A model generated the notes under the pieces. That model had not been told where the DNA came from and made no database searches. It worked only from the letters and a program-made list of their open reading frames with translations. DNA of 50,295 nucleotides from a virus. A program made the position numbers and the translations under genes. The stretch spans positions 1 to 50,295 of the IMG/VR virus record IMGVR_UViG_3300042319_001797; one strand, written 5' to 3'. Within the stretch, counting starts at the first letter, position 1. Every line of letters begins with the position of its first letter. Shown here piece by piece: positions 25,401 to 32,979 of the stretch.

Positions 25401-26435
25401 ACATGAATCTCCACTCGGATTTAATTCAGGAGCAGTTATTTGCGTGGTACCACATGGTGTAGTTTCAGTTATATAATTTTGAGGTGGATAAACAGGTAAA
25501 CAATTTGACAGTGTGTTACCACTATTTGAACAACCGCAAGTTAAAAGACAAGTTGTTTCTCCAGTTGAGCCACTTGTGGTCCCTGTTGTTCCCGTAGATA
25601 CTAAACTTTCGGTAACTCTTGTATATGCAGTAAATCCTGATGGTGAGCCTGACGCATAATGATAAAATTTATTCTCAGCTCTAGCTCCCATATAAAAGAA
25701 AATCCCCGCATTATCGGGATATACTTCATTAAGTGTTGTATCACCTGAGGATGGAAAATAATCATCCCATATCCTCGGTCTTAATAAAAATTCTGCAGAC
25801 CACCCGTGATGAGGTCTATCAGGAAGTATTTCATAATCATACCCATATAGTTTATAAAACCCTTGATAAAACCCTCCGTATAATTCGTGATAAACCCCAA
25901 CATCTTTTTGATATGAAACAATAGAATAGTTATCGTTTTTTGGTATCCCCGAAAATCTTATATTAGGTGGTTGTGTATATCCTGTAACCTGAAAGAATTT
26001 CATTCTTCGGTCAAAAGATAACCTATCAAATTTTGTAAAGTCATTAATACCCTTTGTAATATATGCAGTTTCACCTGTCATATTCTTAACAAGTCCATTG
26101 TCAATACCTGTTAATCCAACATCACAAAGAGCACTAAAACCTGAAAAACAAGATAAATCTAAATTATCAGGGTTATAATAATTTGATGAAACTATAATAT
26201 TGAATGGGTTGTAGTTATCATACTCAAGTACAAATAACTCACTATTATCAGGGTTGTTTAAATCAATTTTGACGGGCAAAACGTTACCATCAGTGTTTCC
26301 AATGATATAAGGTGAAAAAATCACTTCTTCTTTATAATCCCGTTCATCTGATGCCAAACAGAAATCCATTATATCAGACCTGTTCAACATATACCATTTT
26401 GGAAAGTTATATTGATTAATATTTTGGTAAGCCAT
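22476..26435 (-). CDS. Large modular adhesin/tail fibre (1319 aa) with lectin-like domains and Thr/Pro linkers
   Basis: The largest gene here. The N-terminal half has segments such as HGWSAEFLLRPRIWDDYF, GIFFYMGARAENKFYHY, RLGRLKIYVNGRRFHTFENF and FDGGISQFNYYIKPM, fitting laminin-G/concanavalin-like beta sandwiches. Several Thr runs follow (TTTTTTL, TTTTTTF, TTTTTTIPTTTTTTTSIP). Then comes a copy of the beta domain shared with the 15504 protein (CDINYDLFNVP...), TPTPTITPTITPT repeats, SASEMP, an InlB-like repeat (PGYMFVGWNIYGGSF) and further beta domains, the last after PTPSPTPT. It is probably a host-range fibre. The Thr and Pro-Thr stretches are possible glycosylation sites for the downstream glycan cluster. 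Transcribed from a late-type promoter 9 nt upstream. Confidence 0.78.
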   Translation of the reverse strand: MAYQNINQYNFPKWYMLNRSDIMDFCLASDERDYKEEVIFSPYIIGNTDGNVLPVKIDLNNPDNSELFVLEYDNYNPFNIIVSSNYYNPDNLDLSCFSGFSALCDVGLTGIDNGLVKNMTGETAYITKGINDFTKFDRLSFDRRMKFFQVTGYTQPPNIRFSGIPKNDNYSIVSYQKDVGVYHELYGGFYQGFYKLYGYDYEILPDRPHHGWSAEFLLRPRIWDDYFPSSGDTTLNEVYPDNAGIFFYMGARAENKFYHYASGSPSGFTAYTRVTESLVSTGTTGTTSGSTGETTCLLTCGCSNSGNTLSNCLPVYPPQNYITETTPCGTTQITAPELNPSGDSCSNNFAVKFSGDPGNPRICVRVLRLTDECTIDQCTSAKTYTSGCTVQEYCTPKGIHYFCENTDYVKFEHWVQVDVVFERYRDMDECHLWWYGGLGVITNFELTASTYNQSVTLIQPPFTHFNVVTYTSTTTTYTATTIDTPYGREVVELNNKWLQQKDYRLGRLKIYVNGRRFHTFENFEEVIPRALNTEREKQIGVPFNLSWGGGTQGLRENLTFKDCPVSSVTTTTTTLFTNSVVTTTTTTFYGNIYQQDPELFPDSVLSGTSLSGLNTNIVLEKYFAGTFDGGISQFNYYIKPMTADEVKHNYLLNKTRYNLFDWDCPNCDVFVPECDLSAIVYEYTTTTTTIPTTTTTTTSIPCDINYDLFNVPSGTELTLIVNMYPGSIEAAYNLQLNNVLDFDLSISFTQVLGTISGDSINIDNTIIIPRGSFSAETTTIIDGDYNILDDTSEIINLVWTPYWVDLVIGFSSETIFNLNPCNQYLTTEGDDFIVAEDGRYIVTEIDLCDPCVVLIQTEFDDYLTTEENYILTSERNPCLPIPSPTITPTSTVTPTPTPTITPTITPTSSVTPTPTPSITPTITPSASEMPMYPLTLYIQPLSGGQAIIFDGITYTAETTVNVYLNTFYNIESVPIPGYMFVGWNIYGGSFSSTGQSTTVAISLTSGANLAPSYDVDPNYDALEGQLTTSLVSYQNATDNDWVIITQQEYNNIFGNVDGVVKIGNTDEQVNTRAVATGYDTTTFGTIDASTPLTIPTGYYVVGFVAESWNQNGQVQLGYTTSYHTGTPTYMGNSPNVIGGMTMFYVRKRPSGVEAAPASTNLYPVLNFLSPAYPNAVPDTFGWTTTNNGVSWFETVSSSQTAKIQVLLTNVKSWPSAPPSSPTPTPSPTPTLTLTPNCQRNIVIPTLWNGGTTINTNQLILTQTSETLQIQVNDIITDNNGSTSFVGIVSSDGTYTYVFTGAGGGVAFDCQFPLTFTGPC
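23650..23795 (-). repeat. Degenerate Thr/Pro-rich coding repeat (TPTPTITPT type)
   Basis: This stretch encodes repeated TPT, TIT and SVTPT units followed by SASEMP, ending in the same SASE(M/I)P cap as the repeat of the 15504 gene. The DNA units are diverged (ggagtaattgt, ggggttggtgtt) and much less regular than the 15841-16218 array. Boundaries are approximate. Confidence 0.7.
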
Positions 26436-26444
26436 ATTTCTTAT

Positions 26445-26452
26445 GATAAATA
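26445..26452 (-). promoter_or_regulatory. Candidate late promoter TATTTATC (adhesin gene)
   Basis: TATTTATC on the minus strand, 9 nt before the ATG of the 1319-residue fibre. It is back to back with the plus-strand motif at 26466-26473, so the 56-nt gap appears to be a divergent late promoter pair. Confidence 0.45.
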
Positions 26453-26465
26453 CATTAAAATGAAG

Positions 26466-26473
26466 TATTTATT
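26466..26473 (+). promoter_or_regulatory. Candidate late promoter TATTTATT (26492 operon)
   Basis: TATTTATT, 18 nt before the ATG at 26492. It would drive the run of tightly packed small genes up to 29115. Confidence 0.45.
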
Positions 26474-26491
26474 GACAAACCATTTATCAAA

Positions 26492-27355
26492 ATGAAATTA
26501 AATAAAGAATACTTCCAATCACCATATTACTTTTTCTTGAAGGAGGATAAGGATGGGGGGACTTTGTATTATTCTATGTCAGAAACAATTGTTGAATCTA
26601 GAGTAAAAAAAGAAAAAATTAAAGTAGATAAAAGTGATTTAGAGGTCGCCAAAAAAGTTATTTCAAAAATTTTAAAAGATAAGTCACTTAAAAATTTGTC
26701 TCAACTTAAAAAAATATTAGGAATAACTTTAGGTCAAAAAAGTGAAAAAGAAGATGGTGAGATATCTGAGCTAGTTGACGCATCAGGAGCATTAAAATCG
26801 TCAAGAATACCACCTATTAACCATACTTTAACTCAATCAAGGACTATGGACCAAATCATTCTTAATAGAATGACTAATAACCCTGTAACCAGAGGTTATA
26901 GAAGATATTATGGTGAAAGTGTTGATAGTGATGTTCCCTTAAATGAAACTGATTTTTCAGACGCATTTGGGTATGAGGAGACAAAAAATATGGATGGTAA
27001 AAAAACATTCAATTATTTTGTGGACAAACTTGAAATGGACCCAATAGAAGCAATTGAAAGAACAAAACAATTTGGTAAGGACCCGACAGGTAAAAAAACA
27101 AAAAAAGCACCAAAGAAGATTAGAAAACAAAAAGGTTTTATTGATAGGATGACTTTAGCGGAAATGGAAAAAGAAAACGCCATTAAGATGATTGAAGATA
27201 TGATATCTAATAAGAAAAATAGTGATGGTGAGATTGTTGAGAAGGGAGACCCAATAAAAAAATTGTTACAGAAGAACATTCAGTCATTAAAAAATATGGC
27301 AGAAAAGAATGGAATTTCTGTTGCGGAGTTATTAAAAATGTTTAAAAGTGAATAA
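26492..27355 (+). CDS. Hypothetical, highly charged protein (probable virion or assembly protein)
   Basis: Not recognised. The 287-residue protein is Lys-rich and largely helical, with a basic patch (TGKKTKKAPKKIRKQKG, about 200-216) and C-terminal helices (KKLLQKNIQSLKNMAEKNG). It contains SETIVE|S and YYGE|S, which loosely fit the prohead protease rule but are not N-terminal. First gene of a late-type operon facing away from the big fibre; its end overlaps the next gene by 8 bases. Confidence 0.65.
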   Translation: MKLNKEYFQSPYYFFLKEDKDGGTLYYSMSETIVESRVKKEKIKVDKSDLEVAKKVISKILKDKSLKNLSQLKKILGITLGQKSEKEDGEISELVDASGALKSSRIPPINHTLTQSRTMDQIILNRMTNNPVTRGYRRYYGESVDSDVPLNETDFSDAFGYEETKNMDGKKTFNYFVDKLEMDPIEAIERTKQFGKDPTGKKTKKAPKKIRKQKGFIDRMTLAEMEKENAIKMIEDMISNKKNSDGEIVEKGDPIKKLLQKNIQSLKNMAEKNGISVAELLKMFKSE

Positions 27356-27818
27356 CACATTATACGGAAATACAATATCTTTACCGTTTGACATTGTGAA
27401 GTCATTGAAATCCGCATATGAAAAACACAAATCCTCATCAAACAATAACCAAGAAGGTTTGACTAGAAACGAAGGGTTAATTGATAAGGGAACCGCAACT
27501 TATCAACAATTAGGAAGAATTAAAAATTGGTTTGACACTTACTCAGGTCCCAAAACAACCAAAGAGTACGAATTAAATGGTGGGGACAAAATGAAAGATT
27601 GGGTAAATGATACTTTAGAAAGAATGAGAAGTGGAGATAGAACTAGCAAAGAATTCAGAAAAGAATATTTAACAGATAAAGAGACAACTAAAGATTTTAA
27701 AACCAATATATCAAACGATAATAGACCATCCCAATCACATAAAACAGGTTTGGGTAAATATGGAATAGATTTAACCGAAGATATACAAAGAATAAACGAC
27801 ATAATATCAAAAATTTAA
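27348..27818 (+). CDS. Hypothetical protein (156 aa), GTG start
   Basis: Not recognised. It begins at a GTG inside the last codons of the previous gene; no in-frame ATG occurs for about 80 codons and the sequence before that looks coding (LPFDIVKSLKSAYEKHKSS, YQQLGRIKNWFDTYSGP). It is hydrophilic and helical, with no membrane segment. Position in a late-type operon suggests a structural or assembly role. Confidence 0.6.
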   Translation: MNNTLYGNTISLPFDIVKSLKSAYEKHKSSSNNNQEGLTRNEGLIDKGTATYQQLGRIKNWFDTYSGPKTTKEYELNGGDKMKDWVNDTLERMRSGDRTSKEFRKEYLTDKETTKDFKTNISNDNRPSQSHKTGLGKYGIDLTEDIQRINDIISKI

Positions 27819-27822
27819 AATT

Positions 27823-28122
27823 ATGCCACAACCAATAATTCCTCAAGATTATTCTCAACCATTAAATGACTTAGGTCAAATTGGTGTTGAGCAAAGAAAA
27901 CAATTAACAGTAGTTAATACGTTAAAAAAGGACGCTAACGAATATTCCAGTACAAACCCTGACGCATTGGCCGATGGTGATGAAATGGGAAGAGGGACGG
28001 GCGGATTTTTGGACGTATATAATTTGGGAGCAGGAACATTTACTGACATCAAAGAAAGACAAATTGAAACAGCGGTGAATGAATTTAAACCTAACAACCC
28101 ATACACAACACCAACCGTATAA
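27823..28122 (+). CDS. Hypothetical protein (99 aa)
   Basis: Not recognised. It is Pro/Asn/Gln-rich (MPQPIIPQDYSQPLNDLGQI, FKPNNPYTTPTV at the end) with a Gly-rich centre (GRGTGGFLDVYNLGAGTF), so probably partly disordered. It lies 4 nt after the previous gene and its stop codon overlaps the next ATG by one base, so it belongs to the same late-type transcript and is likely a minor virion protein. Confidence 0.6.
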   Translation: MPQPIIPQDYSQPLNDLGQIGVEQRKQLTVVNTLKKDANEYSSTNPDALADGDEMGRGTGGFLDVYNLGAGTFTDIKERQIETAVNEFKPNNPYTTPTV

Positions 28123-28535
28123 TGAAACTCACATCAACACTTAAAAGTTTAATAACTGAAGCTGCCGCTTTGGACCAAGTTGTTGATGCTGTTAAAAAAA
28201 GAAAAAAAATCATCATATATTACGATGGGGACGAACCAGGTGGTAAAGGATTAAGAGAGATTGAACCCGTTTGTATTGGTAGAACTAAAAAAAGAAAAAA
28301 CTTGGTAGTTAGAGCTTGGGATTCTGAAGGGGCGTCTCATAGAGGATTTTTAGGTACAAGACCTATGCCAGGTTGGAGATTATTTAGATTAGATAAAATC
28401 TTAACATTTAAAGAGACGGGAGAAAACTTTGACCAACCAAGACCTAATTTTAATTTTAATGGTGACAAAAGTTTAGATGATATTATTATTATTGCTCAAT
28501 TTGACAATAATCCCGAAGAACAAAATTTAGCTTAA
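28122..28535 (+). CDS. WYL-domain-like protein with capsid-targeting-type N-terminus
   Basis: After MKLTSTLKSLITE|AAALD the protein is essentially one domain: VDAVKKRKKIIIYYDG, GLREIEPVCIGRTKKRKNL, VVRAWD, PGWRLFRLDKIL. This follows the order of a WYL domain (basic helix, IxYxG strand, R-x-I-E-P, FRLDRI), a nucleic-acid or nucleotide-sensing fold usually found in bacterial regulators. The usual DNA-binding helix-turn-helix is absent. The first 13 residues match the T4 internal-protein targeting pattern ending L/I-x-E|A, so the protein may be packaged and injected. WYL assignment is moderate; packaging is inferred. Confidence 0.6.
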   Translation: MKLTSTLKSLITEAAALDQVVDAVKKRKKIIIYYDGDEPGGKGLREIEPVCIGRTKKRKNLVVRAWDSEGASHRGFLGTRPMPGWRLFRLDKILTFKETGENFDQPRPNFNFNGDKSLDDIIIIAQFDNNPEEQNLA

Positions 28536-28536
28536 T

Positions 28537-29115
28537 ATGAGTAACAGTTTAATGGAAAAATTAATGATTTCTAAAGCAATTATGCAGAAGTCAGACACGA
28601 TAAAAAGAGGAAATGTATCAGAGTCGTCTTATGATACTCCAAGAGCAATAAACGCACCACAGCTAGAAACATTTCAACCTGTTGCGGGTAACTACAATAT
28701 TCCTCAAGAATTTATACAAGAATCTCAAGTAACTAAGGCTCCACAGGTTGCCACTCAAGACAGAATTGTTAACTCAAAATTACCTGATGAAATTAAAAGA
28801 TTAATGATTGAAAATCCAATAGAACAACCGACATCTATGTATGGTTCTTCAGTAATAAGTGAGGAAATGGTTGAGAGAGCTGCAAAATTAATGGGAACTG
28901 AAAGACCTAAACAAGAACAAAGAAGAGTTGTTTCTGAGTCAACATCAAATGGGGATTTAAAACAAATGTTAAGAGAAGTTGTTGAAGAGGTTTTAAGAGA
29001 AAACGGAGTTATTGCTGAGTCAAGCCAAAAGGCAAATGAAACAATGACCTTTAAAGTTGGTGAACATATTTTTGAAGGTAAGATTACAAAAATCAAAAAA
29101 GTTAGAAAACAATAA
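28537..29115 (+). CDS. Hypothetical virion-type protein (192 aa)
   Basis: Not recognised. A low-complexity, Gln/Ser/Pro-containing N-terminal part carries several possible protease sites (VSE|SS, IQE|SQ, VSE|ST, IAE|SS). A helix LKQMLREVVEEVLRENG (about 140-156) and a short beta domain FKVGEHIFEGKITKIKKVRK form the end. Many (L/I/V)-x-E|S sites in one protein recall prohead core proteins that are cut to small peptides. It is the last gene of the 26492 operon. Confidence 0.6.
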   Translation: MSNSLMEKLMISKAIMQKSDTIKRGNVSESSYDTPRAINAPQLETFQPVAGNYNIPQEFIQESQVTKAPQVATQDRIVNSKLPDEIKRLMIENPIEQPTSMYGSSVISEEMVERAAKLMGTERPKQEQRRVVSESTSNGDLKQMLREVVEEVLRENGVIAESSQKANETMTFKVGEHIFEGKITKIKKVRKQ

Positions 29116-29121
29116 TCGGTA

Positions 29122-29153
29122 TTGATAGTATCCATTTCTGTTATTATATTTTG
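29122..29153 (+). promoter_or_regulatory. Weak host-type promoter candidate before the second glycan cluster
   Basis: TTG at 29122-29124 and TATATTTTG at 29145-29153, one base off the TAnnTTTG consensus, with acceptable spacing. No TATTTAT motif is present in the 51-nt gap, so the run starting at 29167 may be expressed earlier than the fibres. The match is imperfect. Confidence 0.3.
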
Positions 29154-29166
29154 AAAAAAATATATA

Positions 29167-30387
29167 ATGGCAGACAAAATTAATGTTTTAGTATTACCAA
29201 GTGACAAAACAGGTGTTGGTAAATTCAGGTCAGTTGACCCTCACATAGTTCTACAAAGATTATACCCTGACGATTTTCACGTAGATATTCTTTATGATTT
29301 TAATGCAAATGATATTAACTTTTGGAAAAAATATCAGATAGTTCATTTCCATCGTAGTATTGGTCAAAATTATGAGCAGGCAGTCAATTTAATTAAAGGA
29401 CTTAAAAGTTTAGGTATAGTTACAATTATGGACTTGGATGATTATTGGTTACCAACCAAAGAACATCCGATTCACTCATTAATTGTTCAGAATAAAATTA
29501 ATGAAAAAATTGTTAACAATCTAAAAGTTGCCGACTACGTGATGACAACAACCGAAATGTTTGCAAATGAGATTCGCAAAATTAACAAAAACGTTGTCGT
29601 AGTTCCCAATTCAATTGACCCTAGTGAACCTCAGTTTCAGTATGAAAAAACTGAAAGTGATTTATTAAGAATTGGTTGGTTAGGAGGTTCGTCACATTTG
29701 CACGATTTAATGTTATTAGAAGGTTCTTTCAACAAATTACGTGGTGATAGACATAAGTTCCAAACATATTTGGCGGGATTTGATACTCGTGGTGCGGTTA
29801 CAGAAATTAATCGTGATACTGGAGAACAGACACAAAGAGCAATTAAACCTCACGAAACTGTATGGTATCAATATGAAAAAATTATGACTGATAACTATTA
29901 CGGACTTGACCAAAATTATGTTGACTTTTTGATGAAGTTTAAAGAAGAACCATACCCAAATATGGATAATCAACAATACGTTAGAGTTTGGACAAGACCT
30001 GTTAATACGTACGCAGCGAATTATAAAAGATTTGATGTGTCATTAGCACCAATCAAAAATCACATTTTTAATCGTGTTAAATCACAATTGAAAGTTATTG
30101 AAGCGGGGTTCCATAAAAAAGCATTAATCGCATCAAACATAGGTCCTTACACTATTGATTTAAAACATTGTTTGGATAAGGGTAATTTTGTGTCAGGAGG
30201 AAATGCGTTTTTAGTTGATGAAAACAAAAACCATTCGGATTGGTCAAAGTACATAAAAAAATTAATTGACAATCCTAACTTGGTTACTGATTTAGGTGAA
30301 TCACTTTACGAAACAGTTAAAGACAAATACCATATTAATACAACAACAAAATTCAGAAGTGAATTCTACAAATCTTTAGTAAAATGA
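29167..30387 (+). CDS. GT4-like glycosyltransferase (GT-B fold)
   Basis: Residues 1-130 form the acceptor lobe (INVLVLPSDKTGVGKFR, YQIVHFHRSIGQN, GIVTIMDLDDYWLP). The donor lobe has VVVPNSIDP, LLRIGWLGGSSHLHDL and a C-terminal SQLKVIEAGFHKKALIASNI, with VIEAGFHKK in place of the usual E-x7-E motif. This is the typical layout of retaining GT4-type glycosyltransferases. It heads a plus-strand run with about nine genes, several for glycan transfer. The acceptor (DNA base, virion protein or lipid-linked sugar) cannot be told from sequence. Overlaps the exonuclease by 4 bases. Confidence 0.8.
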   Translation: MADKINVLVLPSDKTGVGKFRSVDPHIVLQRLYPDDFHVDILYDFNANDINFWKKYQIVHFHRSIGQNYEQAVNLIKGLKSLGIVTIMDLDDYWLPTKEHPIHSLIVQNKINEKIVNNLKVADYVMTTTEMFANEIRKINKNVVVVPNSIDPSEPQFQYEKTESDLLRIGWLGGSSHLHDLMLLEGSFNKLRGDRHKFQTYLAGFDTRGAVTEINRDTGEQTQRAIKPHETVWYQYEKIMTDNYYGLDQNYVDFLMKFKEEPYPNMDNQQYVRVWTRPVNTYAANYKRFDVSLAPIKNHIFNRVKSQLKVIEAGFHKKALIASNIGPYTIDLKHCLDKGNFVSGGNAFLVDENKNHSDWSKYIKKLIDNPNLVTDLGESLYETVKDKYHINTTTKFRSEFYKSLVK

Positions 30388-31082
30388 TAACAACCGCATT
30401 AGACCATATTTTATTTATTGACATTGAAACGGTGGGAGTTTCAAGTACATATGACCAATTTTGTATTGATTACTCTGAACTTTGTTTTCAGTATAAGAAC
30501 TATTACGATTGGTTTCAGAAAAGATTTGCAGAAGACGCTCATTTAGATTTGGGAGAAATGTTTAATAAACGTTCCGCATTGGTCCCTGAGTTTGCAAAAA
30601 TAATTTGCGTATCAGTTGCCTTTGTTGACCCAAAAGGGGAGTTAAGAAAACAAACTTTCTTCAATTCTGATGAAAAAATTCTTCTAAAAGAAGTTAATAG
30701 TTTGTTGGATAAGGTTAACAAATTAAATTTTATTCTTTGTGGACATAACTTAAAGAATTTTGATATCCCTATGTTAGCAAAACGAATGATTATCAATGGA
30801 ATTCGTCCGTCTCAGATGTTACCATCTCATGATACTAAGCCTTGGGAAATTAAAGCCGTTGATACCAAAGAGTTTTGGCAGTATGGACAGTTCGGAGCAA
30901 TTTCATCTTTGGAATTAATGTGTGTTAGTTTAGGAGTTCCTTCATCAAAGACTATGGAAGTAACTGGAGATTCAGTTCACAAATCATATTGGTTTGATGA
31001 GAAGTATGACCAAATTAAAGAGTATTGTGAAAAAGATGTTGAGTGTTTGGTTGAAGTAATAAAAAAAATTAAAAGTTTATAA
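30384..31082 (+). CDS. DnaQ/PolB-like 3'-5' exonuclease (DEDDy type)
   Basis: Catalytic blocks are in order: ILFIDIETVG (D-x-E, Exo I), LCGHNLKNFDIPML (Exo II, N-x-x-FD), and YDQIKEYCEKDVECL (Exo III, Y-x3-D). The segment AISSLELMCVSLGVPSSK before Exo III matches the predicted PolB-related exonucleases often found in phages and bacteria. It should degrade single-stranded or mismatched 3' ends, for repair or recycling of host DNA. Its start overlaps the previous gene by 4 bases. Confidence 0.88.
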   Translation: MITTALDHILFIDIETVGVSSTYDQFCIDYSELCFQYKNYYDWFQKRFAEDAHLDLGEMFNKRSALVPEFAKIICVSVAFVDPKGELRKQTFFNSDEKILLKEVNSLLDKVNKLNFILCGHNLKNFDIPMLAKRMIINGIRPSQMLPSHDTKPWEIKAVDTKEFWQYGQFGAISSLELMCVSLGVPSSKTMEVTGDSVHKSYWFDEKYDQIKEYCEKDVECLVEVIKKIKSL

Positions 31083-31083
31083 T

Positions 31084-31668
31084 ATGAGTGAGAAACATTA
31101 CAATTTAAAAGATTATCAAAAATATTTTAATGATGACCCTAAAGAAAATTATAAAAATGCAATGAAGTCTCTTGCTGGTCAAATTAAAGAAATTCAAGAA
31201 AATTTTGACATGTCAAATTACGCACCTAAGAAAAGGTTAGAATATAAAATTCTTAGTCCATTGGCAACAACCCCAAAATATAATTATCAAACAGATTCTG
31301 GTTTTGATTTATGTTCAACCGAATCAGTATCAATACCTCCTCTTTCAAGGGCAATAATCGGGACGGGATTATCATTTAATTTACCCGATGGAACGGAACT
31401 TCAAATTAGAAGTCGTAGTGGATTAGCCGCAAAATACGGAATTATGGTTTTAAATTCACCCGGCACGATAGATTGTGGATACACAGGTGAAGTTAAAATT
31501 GTCCTATTTAACTCATCTCAAGAACCATTCCAAGTTGAGCGTGGAATGAGAATCGCTCAAGCGGTTTATGCCCATTGTATGAATGGAAAATGGGTTGAAC
31601 TTGAGGAAATTGATGAGATTGAAAATAAAGACAGAAACGAAAACGGATTCGGAAGTACCGGAATATAA
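31084..31668 (+). CDS. dut: dUTPase with N-terminal extension
   Basis: All five trimeric dUTPase motifs are present: TDSGFDL (1), RSRSGLAAKYGI (2), NSPGTIDCGYTGEV (3), ERGMRIAQAV (4) and NGFGSTG (5). It converts dUTP to dUMP, keeping uracil out of phage DNA and feeding dTMP synthesis. About 55 residues precede the usual start (YKILSP); this charged helix (KDYQKYFNDDPKENYKNAMK) is not part of the family fold. One base separates it from the exonuclease gene, fitting a DNA-metabolism pair within a run otherwise rich in glycosyltransferases. Confidence 0.95.
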   Translation: MSEKHYNLKDYQKYFNDDPKENYKNAMKSLAGQIKEIQENFDMSNYAPKKRLEYKILSPLATTPKYNYQTDSGFDLCSTESVSIPPLSRAIIGTGLSFNLPDGTELQIRSRSGLAAKYGIMVLNSPGTIDCGYTGEVKIVLFNSSQEPFQVERGMRIAQAVYAHCMNGKWVELEEIDEIENKDRNENGFGSTGI

Positions 31669-31695
31669 AAAAAATAAAATAAAATAAATAAAACA

Positions 31696-32241
31696 ATGGA
31701 ACATTTTTTTGAATCTATTAATGGATGGTCATCCATGAATGACCAAGGAAATCTTATTAAATTAATTATTAAAGAGATTGATAAACCCTTTTTAAATATT
31801 GCGGAAATTGGAGTATATATGGGTAGAGGGACATCAATTTGGAATGTTGAGCTAATTAATCATGGAATTGATTATGAATATTTGGCGATTGACCATTTTA
31901 CCGGTTCTACTGAACATGATAATACTATTGATTACCATACTATTACTTTAGAGAATTTAAAACCGATTATTGATAAAATTAAAGTAATTAAAAATGATTC
32001 ATTAAATGAATGTACAAAATACGATAATGAGTATTTTGATGTTGTTTACATCGACGCATCTCACGACTATGAAAGTGTTAAAGAAGATGTTTTAAATTGG
32101 TTACCAAAAGTTAAAAAAGGTGGAATTATCTGTGGTGATGACTACACGCCAGGGTGGCCAGGAGTTGTTAAAGCAGTAAATGAAATTTTTAATAATGAAG
32201 TGAATAAAGTTGGACATCAACAATGGTGGGTAAAAATATAA
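31696..32241 (+). CDS. Class I SAM-dependent methyltransferase (Methyltransf_24 type)
   Basis: Motif I is IAEIGVYMGRGTSIW, followed by YLAIDHFTG, FDVVYIDASHDYESVKEDV and KKGGIICGDDYTPGWPGV. The same order and near-identical motifs occur in the middle domain of the 11627-13675 protein (FIYIDGAHDYDNVKLD, GGIIAGHSY), pointing to a shared ancestor and re-use as a single domain. It probably methylates a sugar. A 27-nt A-rich gap precedes it. Confidence 0.85.
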   Translation: MEHFFESINGWSSMNDQGNLIKLIIKEIDKPFLNIAEIGVYMGRGTSIWNVELINHGIDYEYLAIDHFTGSTEHDNTIDYHTITLENLKPIIDKIKVIKNDSLNECTKYDNEYFDVVYIDASHDYESVKEDVLNWLPKVKKGGIICGDDYTPGWPGVVKAVNEIFNNEVNKVGHQQWWVKI

Positions 32242-32245
32242 TATT

Positions 32246-32971
32246 ATGAGAATTGCGTTAGTATGTGTTGCAAAAAATGAAGATAGGTATATAGATGAAT
32301 GGATTAAATATAATTTTAAATTAGGATTTAATGACATTTACATTTATCACAATGATTGGGAATTTGAATATGAACATCCTAATGTTCATTTAACTCCAAT
32401 TAAAGGTAAAGGAATACAAAGATTTGCATATAATGATTGTTACCAAAAAATTAAATGGGTGTATGATTGGGTTGCGTTTTTTGATATTGATGAATTCTTA
32501 GTTTTACATAAACATGAAACAATTGGTGATTTTTTATCTGAATATAATCATCATCCTGCGGTTGGAATTAATTGGTTATTATTTGGGGATAATAATCTAA
32601 ATGAGGTAAATGATTCTGACTATGGACTAATAGAAAGATTTACTCGTAGACAAAATTCAGTCAATCCTCATGTTAAATCTATAGTAAATACATCATACGC
32701 CCATAATCACATTGATGTACATACTCCAAATTCATCAGTATCGGACACTAATCATAAAGAATTTTCAGGTCCATATAACCATGAAGGTCCTATTGATGTT
32801 GCCCAATTAAATCATTATTTTTGTAAAACGATTGAAGAGTTTCGTGAAAAAGTTGATAGGGGTAGGGCGGACCATCACGCAATGATTAGAAAATTATCAG
32901 AATTTGATGACCATAATTTTAATGATGTTGAGGATTTTACCGCTCGTGACTTTATGTACGATAATAAATAA
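32246..32971 (+). CDS. GT92/Glyco_tranf_2_4-like glycosyltransferase
   Basis: Starts MRIALVCVAKNEDRYIDEWI, the hallmark N-terminus of this group (A-K-N-E-x-x-Y-I-x-E-W-x-x-Y-x-x-x-G). WVAFFDIDEFLVL supplies the DxD metal site and GINWLLFGDNN with the conserved HxxxxR-like region follows. C-terminal LNHYFCKTIEEFREKVDRGR fits as well. A GT-A fold inverting transferase of about 240 residues, complete. It follows the methyltransferase by 4 nt. Confidence 0.85.
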   Translation: MRIALVCVAKNEDRYIDEWIKYNFKLGFNDIYIYHNDWEFEYEHPNVHLTPIKGKGIQRFAYNDCYQKIKWVYDWVAFFDIDEFLVLHKHETIGDFLSEYNHHPAVGINWLLFGDNNLNEVNDSDYGLIERFTRRQNSVNPHVKSIVNTSYAHNHIDVHTPNSSVSDTNHKEFSGPYNHEGPIDVAQLNHYFCKTIEEFREKVDRGRADHHAMIRKLSEFDDHNFNDVEDFTARDFMYDNK

Positions 32972-32979
32972 TTTAAATT

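Noticed and set aside
28122-28535. WYL-like protein as a transcription regulator
   Set aside because: There is no helix-turn-helix or other DNA-binding domain, and the late-type operon and targeting-type leader suggest a virion protein instead.
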